From Desulfobulbus sp. (lineage in GTDB: Bacteria; Desulfobacterota; Desulfobulbia; Desulfobulbales; Desulfobulbaceae), in assembly GCA_030602145.1 (NCBI GenBank), contig JAUWAH010000024.1, positions 1 through 12,528 on the forward strand: a DNA stretch of 12,528 bases. The letters are read 5' to 3'. The notes under the pieces were generated by a model. That model was given only the letters and a program-made list of their open reading frames with translations, searched no databases and was not told where the DNA came from. Both the position numbers and the translations under genes were made by a program. This document shows positions 6,542 through 12,528 of this stretch, in pieces (position 1 is the first letter of the stretch; the number at the start of each line of letters is the position of its first letter).

Positions 6542-9500
6542 ATGACCACCCTGGCGCACCTCCTTCAATCCGTTGATTCCCTGGATGCCGACCGGCTGTC
6601 ATCGGCTGTCCTGGCTGCTACGGTTACCTCGGTGACCGCCGATTCGCGCCAGGTGCAGGCCGGCAGCCTGTTCGTGGCCGTTGCCGGGGCGACAACCGAT
6701 GGCCGTTTGTTCATTCCGGATGCGGTCGCCAAGGGCTGCCTGGCGGTGATCGTCGAGGGTGAAACCATTGGGGACGACCTGCCGGTGCCGGTCATCCGCG
6801 TCGAGGACAGCCATGCGGCAATCGGCGATCTGGCGGCTGCCTGGTATGGTCATCCGGCCAAACGCATGGTGATGATCGGCGTGACCGGAACCAACGGCAA
6901 GACCACCTGCACCTGGCTGATCGAGGCAATGGTGGCGGCCGCCGGCGGTCGCCCCGGCGTCATCGGCACGGTCAACTACCGCTATCATGCCGAGGAGGGG
7001 ATCCATGTCCTCTGCGATGCTCCGTTGACCACCCCAGACCCGCTCACCCTGCAAGGGACCCTGCGGATCATGGCGGACAAGGGGGTCACCCATGTGATCA
7101 TGGAGGTGTCTTCCCATGCCCTGCATCAGCGACGGCTGGGGCGAACCTGTTTCGACGCTGCCCTGTTCACCAACCTGAGCCGCGACCATCTTGACTACCA
7201 TCGGACCATGGATGATTATTTCGCCGCCAAAGAGCGGCTGTTCCGGCACCATCTTAAACCGGACGGTGCGGCGGTGGTGGTGATCGGCCCACGGGCCGAG
7301 GGGGTCGATTGGGGCGCGGCGATCAGCCGGACGGTGACGAGCACGCGGTTGTTTCGCTGCGGCCTTGGCGACAGCGGTTTCGAAGCCGGGGCCGAGGCGG
7401 TGGTTCAGTCGGTGGAAGGGTTTCGCTGTCGTCTCAACCTGCAAGGAGACAAGGCCGATTTCGCCTCGCCGCTCACCGGTGGCTACAATGTGCTCAATGT
7501 GCTGGCCGCCGCCGGGGTCGGACTTGCGCTGGGCTTGCCGGCCGACCGGATTCGTTCGGGTCTGGCCGGGGTCAGCCGGGTCCCCGGTCGGCTGGAACGG
7601 GTGCGGCTGGCCGGAGAAACACCTGGAACAGGGCCTGCGGTTTTTGTCGATTATGCCCACACCCCCGATGCCCTGGAGAACGTGCTGGCCACCCTGCGGT
7701 CGCTGGCCACCGGCCGGCTCATCTGCGTCTTTGGCTGCGGAGGGGACCGTGACCGTGGCAAACGCCCCCAGATGGGAGCAATGGCCGGCCGTCATGCCGA
7801 TGTGGTGATCGTCACCTCCGACAACCCGCGCACAGAGGAACCTGAGGCGATCATCGAGGCCATCGTTCCCGGGGTGACGGCCAGCGGCAAGCAGTGCTAC
7901 GGGCTGGATGAGTTGTTCTGCGGCCCGCAGCCGGCCAATGGGTTTGCCGTCATCGTCGATCGCCGTCAGGCCATCGTCGCCGCCTGCAGCCTGGCCGCAC
8001 CCGGGGACAGCGTCCTCATCGCCGGCAAGGGACATGAGCCCTATCAGATCGTCGGCACGGAAAAACATTTCTTCGATGATCGAATGGAAGCCATCGACGG
8101 CCTGCTCCAGTGGAACGAACGGTCCCTGCTGGCGGCCACCGGCGGCCGGGTGGCGGCCGGCGCCCTGCGGCGGGTGGTGCGACGGATCTCCACCGACACC
8201 CGCAGCCTGGAGGATGGGGAGGTCTTCATTGCCCTGGCCGGGGAAACCTTCGCCGGCCATCGCTATATCGATACCGGCGTCGATGCCGGCGCCGCGGCGG
8301 TGATCGTCGAGAGGCTGCCCGCTACCTGCCGGGATGGCGTGCTGTATCTTCAGGTCGAAGAAACCCTGCGGGCACTCGGTGGCCTGGCTGCCCACCGGCG
8401 GCGGCTGTTGGACGGCGCGGTCAAGATAGCGGCGGTCACCGGCAGTTCCGGCAAGACCACGGTCAAGGAGATGGTGGCCGCCATTTTTGCCGAGGCCCTC
8501 GGCGAGAGCCGCACCTCCACCGGACAACTGCTCAAGACGCAAGGCAATTTCAACAATTTGGTCGGGCTGCCGCTGACCCTCCTGCCGCTTGGCGCCGGTC
8601 ACCGGCTGGCGATCGTCGAGATGGGCATGAATGCGCCCGGGGAAATCGCCCGCTTGACCGAGATCGCCGACCCTGACATCGGCTGCATCAACAATGTCCA
8701 TCCCGCCCATTTACAGGGTCTGGGCAACATCGCCGGCGTGGCGGCGGCCAAGGGCGAGCTGTTTTTCGGCATGCGACCCGAGGCCGTCCGGGTGGTGAAC
8801 TGTGACGATCCCCATGTCCTGGACCAGGCGCGCAGGGCGGGAGGAACGCAGATCGGCTTTGCGGTCACCGCCGCCGGCCGCAGACATCGTCCCCTCGTCC
8901 GGATCACCCGGCCGGTCAACCTCGGCGATCGGGGCATGCGGTTCACCCTGCACATCGGCGACTGGCAGCACCGACTCACCGTGCCGGTATACGGCATGCA
9001 TAATGTCAGCAACTGTGCCGCCGCCGCCGCCATCGCCCATGCGGCCCAGATCGGCTCGGAGATCATTGTCCGCGCCCTGGCCCACTATACCCCCGCGGTG
9101 GACAAGCGACTGGCGGTCAGTCAACTGCCCGGCGGCCTCAAGGTGGTCAACGATGCCTACAATGCCAATCCCGCATCCATGGCCGCAGGCCTCCGCACCG
9201 TGGCGGGTTTCGGTGCCGGGTGCCGGCGGATCGCCGCCCTGGGCGACATGCTGGAGCTGGGTGATGCCTCACCGGCGCTCCATGCCGACATCGGGAGCCT
9301 GGTTGCCCGGCTTGGCTTCGATCACCTCCTGGTCACCGGAGCCCAGGCGGAACAGGTGGCCGGAGCGGCCATGGCGGCCGGCATGCGACCGGAGAATGTC
9401 CACGTCTTGTCCGATCCCCCCGCCAGGGCGGACCCGATCTGCAGGATGCTGGCCGAGGGCGGACTGGGGCAAGGCGATTGGCTGCTGATCAAGGGTTCGC

Positions 9501-9565
9501 GCGGCATGCGCATGGAACGGCTCCTCGAGGAACTGGAGCATCGGCTGCAAACGGCACAGATCTGA
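6542..9565 (+). CDS. murE-murF: Fused MurE-MurF: UDP-MurNAc-tripeptide synthetase / D-Ala-D-Ala-adding ligase
   Basis: One 1007-codon frame encodes two cytoplasmic Mur ligases. Residues 1 to about 523 are MurE, adding meso-diaminopimelate to UDP-MurNAc-Ala-Glu: P-loop VTGTNGKTT (114-122, Lys120), EVSSHAL, NLSRDHLDYH, the likely carbamylated Lys230 in AAKERLF, the meso-DAP signature DNPR (427-430) and GKGHEPYQ near its end. From about 524, a MurF begins directly (WNERSLLAATGG) and adds D-Ala-D-Ala: P-loop VTGSSGKTT (632-640, Lys638), TQGNFNNLVGLPLTLL, EMGMNAPGEI, NDAYNANPASM and LGDMLELG. Each half has full length and intact motifs, and there is almost no linker. ATG 6542, 13 nt after the ftsI stop, gives a normal MurE N-terminus (open frame extends to 6452 inside ftsI). 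No good Shine-Dalgarno is seen, so re-initiation after ftsI is likely. Fusion enforces equal amounts of consecutive enzymes and may favour passage of the tripeptide intermediate. Confidence 0.97.
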   Translation: MTTLAHLLQSVDSLDADRLSSAVLAATVTSVTADSRQVQAGSLFVAVAGATTDGRLFIPDAVAKGCLAVIVEGETIGDDLPVPVIRVEDSHAAIGDLAAAWYGHPAKRMVMIGVTGTNGKTTCTWLIEAMVAAAGGRPGVIGTVNYRYHAEEGIHVLCDAPLTTPDPLTLQGTLRIMADKGVTHVIMEVSSHALHQRRLGRTCFDAALFTNLSRDHLDYHRTMDDYFAAKERLFRHHLKPDGAAVVVIGPRAEGVDWGAAISRTVTSTRLFRCGLGDSGFEAGAEAVVQSVEGFRCRLNLQGDKADFASPLTGGYNVLNVLAAAGVGLALGLPADRIRSGLAGVSRVPGRLERVRLAGETPGTGPAVFVDYAHTPDALENVLATLRSLATGRLICVFGCGGDRDRGKRPQMGAMAGRHADVVIVTSDNPRTEEPEAIIEAIVPGVTASGKQCYGLDELFCGPQPANGFAVIVDRRQAIVAACSLAAPGDSVLIAGKGHEPYQIVGTEKHFFDDRMEAIDGLLQWNERSLLAATGGRVAAGALRRVVRRISTDTRSLEDGEVFIALAGETFAGHRYIDTGVDAGAAAVIVERLPATCRDGVLYLQVEETLRALGGLAAHRRRLLDGAVKIAAVTGSSGKTTVKEMVAAIFAEALGESRTSTGQLLKTQGNFNNLVGLPLTLLPLGAGHRLAIVEMGMNAPGEIARLTEIADPDIGCINNVHPAHLQGLGNIAGVAAAKGELFFGMRPEAVRVVNCDDPHVLDQARRAGGTQIGFAVTAAGRRHRPLVRITRPVNLGDRGMRFTLHIGDWQHRLTVPVYGMHNVSNCAAAAAIAHAAQIGSEIIVRALAHYTPAVDKRLAVSQLPGGLKVVNDAYNANPASMAAGLRTVAGFGAGCRRIAALGDMLELGDASPALHADIGSLVARLGFDHLLVTGAQAEQVAGAAMAAGMRPENVHVLSDPPARADPICRMLAEGGLGQGDWLLIKGSRGMRMERLLEELEHRLQTAQI

Positions 9566-9577
9566 GAAGAAACCATT

Positions 9578-10657
9578 ATGTTCTATAACCTGCTCTATCC
9601 CTTTCATACCGACCTGAGCTGGCTCAACGTTTTTCGGTATATCACCTTTCGTTCCATCGGCGGGGCGGTGACTGCTTTTCTGATCGTGGTCATCATCGGC
9701 CCCCGATTTATCGCCTGGCTGCAGCGCAAACAGATCGGCCAGGTGATCCGGGACGACGGCCCGGAAACCCATTTTTCCAAGAAAGGGGTGCCGACCATGG
9801 GCGGCGTGTTGATCCTGTTTGCCATGACCGCCTCGACGCTGCTCTGGACCGATCTGCGCAGCAGCCTGGTCTGGCTGCTCATCGGCATCAGTCTCTTCTT
9901 CGGGGCCATCGGTTCGGCCGACGACATTAAAAAAATCCGCAAAGGCAATTCCAGAGGGCTGAGCGCCCGTGAGAAACTGATCCTCCAGGTTCTCGGAGCG
10001 ACGGTGGTTGGCGTGTTCTTGCTGGTCACCAAGAGCCATGACGGCATCCTCAGTTTCCCCTTTTTCAAGACCTTTCACCCCGATCTGGGTTGGTGGTATC
10101 TGCCCTTCGCGGTCCTGGTCATTGTCGGCGCCTCCAACGCAGTCAACCTCACCGATGGCCTGGACGGTCTCGCCACCGGTCCGATCGTGATCACCGCCTC
10201 CACCTATCTGATCTTTTCCTATGTGGCCGGCAATGCGGTGGTGGCCAGTTATCTCCAGATTCCCTTCGTGCCGGGAGCCGGCGAGGTCACCGTCTTCTGC
10301 GGCGCCATCGTCGGCGCCTGCCTGGGTTTTTTATGGTTCAACTGCTATCCGGCGGAGATCTTCATGGGCGATGTCGGCTCCCTCTCCCTGGGGGGCACCC
10401 TGGGGGTGGTTTCGGTGATCACCAAGCAGGAATTCTTGCTGGTGATCGTCGGGGGCATCTTCGTCATGGAGGCTGTTTCAGTCATTTTGCAGGTGGGCTA
10501 TTTCAAGATGAGCGGCGGCAAGCGAATTTTTCTCATGGCGCCCTTTCATCACCATTTCGAGAAAAAAGGCTGGCTGGAAACCAAGGTGGTGGTCCGGTTC
10601 TGGATCGTTTCCATCATCCTGGGGCTGATGGCCCTGGCCACCCTTAAGCTGAGGTAG
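9578..10657 (+). CDS. mraY: Phospho-N-acetylmuramoyl-pentapeptide-transferase MraY
   Basis: MraY (359 aa, E. coli 360) is the polytopic inner-membrane enzyme that transfers phospho-MurNAc-pentapeptide from UDP to undecaprenyl phosphate, making lipid I. The sequence has about ten hydrophobic segments and the family's catalytic residues: ADDIKK (D115, D116), NAVNLTDGLDGLA (187-199, including D193), FMGDVGSLSLGG (D265) and the HHH motif in MAPFHHHFEKKGW (H324-H326). The N-terminal FRYITFRS and GVPTMGG are also typical. ATG 9578 lies 12 nt after the murE-murF stop and is preceded by a purine-rich GAGAAGAAA. The next gene, murD, starts 3 nt after its stop. Nothing unusual is seen. Confidence 0.98.
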   Translation: MFYNLLYPFHTDLSWLNVFRYITFRSIGGAVTAFLIVVIIGPRFIAWLQRKQIGQVIRDDGPETHFSKKGVPTMGGVLILFAMTASTLLWTDLRSSLVWLLIGISLFFGAIGSADDIKKIRKGNSRGLSAREKLILQVLGATVVGVFLLVTKSHDGILSFPFFKTFHPDLGWWYLPFAVLVIVGASNAVNLTDGLDGLATGPIVITASTYLIFSYVAGNAVVASYLQIPFVPGAGEVTVFCGAIVGACLGFLWFNCYPAEIFMGDVGSLSLGGTLGVVSVITKQEFLLVIVGGIFVMEAVSVILQVGYFKMSGGKRIFLMAPFHHHFEKKGWLETKVVVRFWIVSIILGLMALATLKLR

Positions 10658-10660
10658 AAC

Positions 10661-12037
10661 GTGCAGGTGCGAAGCGGCATGCAGGCGGCGGTGATCGGAC
10701 TGGGGGCGGCAGGGCTGTCCACGGTACGGTATCTGCTGAATCGGGGAGTGCGGGTCCGGGTGTCGGACAAGCGACCTCTTGACCAGATCGAGCCTTCAAC
10801 GGTCCAATGGCTTGATCAGGCCGGGGTGAGCATGGAAACCGGAGCGCATACCGACGCCATGCTCGCCGGTGCCGACCTGGTCGTTCCCGGTCCCGGTGTG
10901 CCTCTCGATCTGCCGGTCCTGGCAACGGCCCGGGCACATGGGCTGCCGATCCTCGGTGAACTGGCCCTGGCGGCCGGCGGATTTGAGGTGCCGGTGATCG
11001 CGGTCACCGGCTCCAACGGCAAGACCACGGTGACCAGCCTGATCGGTCACCTGCTGCGGGCGGCAAACAGGAAACCCTTTGTCGGCGGTAATATCGGCAC
11101 GCCCCTGCTCGAGTACTTTGCCGATCCGGACGGGTATGATGCGGTGGTGCTCGAACTCTCCAGTTTTCAACTCGACCTGGCCGGATCCTTTCGGCCCGAT
11201 ATCGGCCTGCTGCTCAATATCTCGCCGGATCATCTCGACCGTCATGGCACCCTGGCCGCCTATGCCGAGGCCAAGATGCGCCTGTTCAGCTCTCAGAAGA
11301 CGGGCGATATCGCCATCCTGGGCAGCGACGACGCGCTGGCAGCGAATGCTCCGGTCAATGCCGGGGTGCAGCGCTGCACCTTCGGCCGGACCGCCGGGTG
11401 CGAGGCACTGATCGCCGACAGCCGGGTGATCATTGCCCTGGATCGGGGCGGCGAGAAGCAGCAGGAGATGTACGACCTGGGCTCGACCAGGCTCCATTCC
11501 TCGGTCAACCGGTTGAACGCCGCCGCCGCCCTCCTGGCCGCCACCCTGCATGGCTGCGCCGCCGCCGACCTGCGGCGCGGCCTGGCCGATTTCGAGCCGC
11601 CACCGCACCGCATGGCCGAGGTGGCCATCATCGACGGGATCCGATTCGTGGACGATTCCAAGGCCACCAACATCGGTGCCCTGGAGGCGGCCCTGGTCGG
11701 CTGCGAAGCCCCGGTGGTGCTCATTGCCGGCGGCCGGGACAAGAACAGCGACTTCAACCTGCTGCGAAACGTGGTCCAAGCCAAGGTCAAGCATCTGGTG
11801 CTGATCGGCGAGGCAGCCGATTTGATGGAGGCAGCCCTTGGGACGGTGGTCGCAACGGAGCGGGCCACCACCATGGCGGATGCAGTGGGACGAGCCAGGT
11901 CAGCGGCGGTCGGCGGCGACCTGGTGTTGCTGGCCCCGGGATGCGCCAGTTTCGATATGTTCTCCGGCTATGCGGAACGGGGAAGGGTTTTTGCCGAACA
12001 GGTCCGGCTCCTGGGCGGGACTACGGCAAGAAAGTAA
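10661..12037 (+). CDS. murD: UDP-N-acetylmuramoylalanine--D-glutamate ligase MurD
   Basis: MurD (458 aa) adds D-glutamate to UDP-MurNAc-L-Ala in the cytoplasm, the step before MurE. Motifs in order: Rossmann-type N-terminus AAVIGLGAAGLS (9-20), P-loop VTGSNGKTT (115-123, Lys121), ELSSFQLD (165-172), NISPDHLDRHGT (186-197), the likely carbamylated Lys205 in YAEAKMRLF, DDSKATN, GGRDKNSDF and the C-terminal LAPGCASFDMFSGYAERG. GTG 10661 has GAGG (10651-10654) 6 nt upstream; ATG 10679, six codons in, has AGGTG upstream and is a fair alternative (452 aa). It begins 3 nt after mraY and ends at TAA 12035-12037, whose last two bases begin an AAGGAGG site for the next ORF. In most dcw clusters the following gene would be ftsW; here it is not. 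Confidence 0.97.
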   Translation: MQVRSGMQAAVIGLGAAGLSTVRYLLNRGVRVRVSDKRPLDQIEPSTVQWLDQAGVSMETGAHTDAMLAGADLVVPGPGVPLDLPVLATARAHGLPILGELALAAGGFEVPVIAVTGSNGKTTVTSLIGHLLRAANRKPFVGGNIGTPLLEYFADPDGYDAVVLELSSFQLDLAGSFRPDIGLLLNISPDHLDRHGTLAAYAEAKMRLFSSQKTGDIAILGSDDALAANAPVNAGVQRCTFGRTAGCEALIADSRVIIALDRGGEKQQEMYDLGSTRLHSSVNRLNAAAALLAATLHGCAAADLRRGLADFEPPPHRMAEVAIIDGIRFVDDSKATNIGALEAALVGCEAPVVLIAGGRDKNSDFNLLRNVVQAKVKHLVLIGEAADLMEAALGTVVATERATTMADAVGRARSAAVGGDLVLLAPGCASFDMFSGYAERGRVFAEQVRLLGGTTARK

Positions 12038-12042
12038 GGAGG
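12036..12042 (+). promoter_or_regulatory. Strong Shine-Dalgarno for the small cysteine-rich ORF
   Basis: AAGGAGG (12036-12042, continuing as TG) is a near-perfect complement of the 16S anti-Shine-Dalgarno, 7 nt before ATG 12050. It overlaps the murD stop TAA. It is the strongest ribosome binding site noticed in the window and supports real translation of the short ORF. Confidence 0.8.
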
Positions 12043-12049
12043 TGCAGTC

Positions 12050-12271
12050 ATGATTCGCGTCTGTTGCGTTTGTCGCAGAATCGAAACCAACGGGACCTGG
12101 GAGACACGCACCTGTCTGCCTGACCATCAATGGATCACCCATGGCTATTGTCCGGAATGCTTTGCCGAGGCGATGGCCGAGGTTGAGGAGTTGGTGGGTG
12201 AGTTGACTGCGGGAGGCGGTAACGGGACAGCCTGTGGTGTCATGGACGGACAGGGGGGACGATGCGGTTGA
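12050..12271 (+). CDS. Small cysteine-rich, probable zinc-binding protein in the usual ftsW position
   Basis: A 73-aa protein that I cannot assign to a named gene. It starts MIRVCCVCRRIETNGTW and has two Cys pairs, C5-x2-C8 (with an extra C6) and C34-x2-C37 in HGYCPECF, making a likely four-Cys zinc site; C22, C62 and C72 are further cysteines. The pattern (CxxC with 'R-I', an aromatic after a Gly turn, then HGxCPxC) resembles a small zinc-finger-like module I know from the C-termini of some PAS or response-regulator proteins, here free-standing. Residues 38-52 are acidic and helical-looking, and the tail is Gly-rich. There is no membrane segment, so it cannot be FtsW. ATG 12050 is set by a strong AAGGAGG. 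Its last 10 nt overlap the murG start (12262), so it may control or couple murG translation. Function unknown; regulatory or redox roles are guesses. Confidence 0.75.
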   Translation: MIRVCCVCRRIETNGTWETRTCLPDHQWITHGYCPECFAEAMAEVEELVGELTAGGGNGTACGVMDGQGGRCG

Positions 12272-12528
12272 TTGTGGCCGGCGGCGGAACCGGCGGGCAT
12301 CTCTTTCCCGGCATCGCCGTGGCCACTGCTGTCCGGGAGCGGCTGGACAGCAGTCGAGTACTGTTCATCGGGACCTCACGCCTGCTTGACCAGCAGGCCC
12401 TGGCCGGACTGGGGTTTGAACTGGCGGCCCTGGAGTGCGGTGGTGTCAAGGGGTTGGGCTTTGGCGGCCGGCTACGCAGCTTGCTGATGATGCCCGGCGC
12501 CATTGTCGAAGCGGTCCGATTGTTGCGT
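12262..12528 (+). CDS. murG: MurG, N-terminal part (3' end outside window): lipid II-forming GlcNAc transferase
   Basis: The first 89 codons of MurG, running off the right edge. MurG is a peripheral inner-membrane GT-B glycosyltransferase that adds GlcNAc from UDP-GlcNAc to lipid I, forming lipid II. The N-terminal glycine-rich motif RLIVAGGGTGGHLFPGIAVA is diagnostic (GGGTGGH at 7-13, with the catalytic His13). VLFIGTSR and the later GGVKGLGFGGRLRSLL, matching the family's G-L-x-G-K-G segment, support it. ATG 12262 is preceded by a G6 run (12253-12258) and lies inside the end of the small cysteine-rich ORF in another frame (10-nt overlap), so translation is probably coupled. Confidence 0.96.
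   Translation, partial: MRLIVAGGGTGGHLFPGIAVATAVRERLDSSRVLFIGTSRLLDQQALAGLGFELAALECGGVKGLGFGGRLRSLLMMPGAIVEAVRLLR

Noticed and set aside
6599..8710. 703-codon open frame on the minus strand opposite murE-murF
   Set aside because: Shadow of a high-GC coding region. No recognisable domain, low-complexity composition, and the plus strand has two clear Mur ligases throughout.
1..12528. CRISPR arrays, tRNA or rRNA genes, insertion sequences, phage genes
   Set aside because: None seen. The window is almost wholly filled by housekeeping genes, and the only clear short tandem repeats noticed are the MraZ-type boxes.

Overview
This 12.5 kb window is a dense run of genes, all on the + strand. It comes from a GC-rich, Gram-negative-type bacterium that makes meso-diaminopimelate peptidoglycan. 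Gene order (yebC-ruvC-ruvA-ruvB, then mraZ and the division/cell-wall 'dcw' cluster), the fused MurE-MurF ligase, a PASTA-tailed FtsI-like protein and the general look of the proteins suggest a Desulfobacterota member, perhaps Desulfobulbales. That placement is inference; no marker here fixes the taxon.

Layout. Bases 3-2599 hold the 3' end of yebC and a complete ruvCAB set (Holliday-junction resolvase, junction-binding protein, branch-migration ATPase) with short gaps or overlaps. Bases 2600-2909 are the only long non-coding stretch. It carries a sigma70-like promoter (about 2820-2846), followed at once by four boxes on an exact 10-bp period (2857-2893), matching the known kind of MraZ operator. 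From there the dcw cluster runs to the window's end: mraZ, rsmH (mraW), ftsL, an ftsI homologue, a fused murE-murF, mraY, murD, a 73-codon cysteine-rich ORF, and the start of murG.

How the genes work together. MraZ probably autoregulates the operon. RsmH methylates 16S rRNA. FtsL and the FtsI-like protein are septal membrane proteins. MurD, MurE and MurF build the UDP-MurNAc-pentapeptide stem. MraY loads it on the lipid carrier (lipid I) and MurG adds GlcNAc (lipid II).

The unusual core of the window is a pair of linked anomalies. First, the FtsI homologue keeps its membrane anchor, N-terminal pedestal, much of the penicillin-binding fold and a C-terminal PASTA domain, but all three transpeptidase motifs appear lost in an intact frame: SxxK reads A291-L-I-R294, SxN reads A320-T-D322, and KTG reads T439-A-E441. 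It looks like a maintained pseudo-transpeptidase. Second, the slot between murD and murG where ftsW (the SEDS glycosyltransferase partner of FtsI) usually lies holds no ftsW. It holds a small CxxC...HGYCxxC probable metal-binding protein with the best Shine-Dalgarno sequence seen in the window, overlapping the murG start. Together these suggest that this locus no longer encodes an active FtsW-FtsI septal synthase. Whether an active pair lies elsewhere in the genome cannot be seen from this window.
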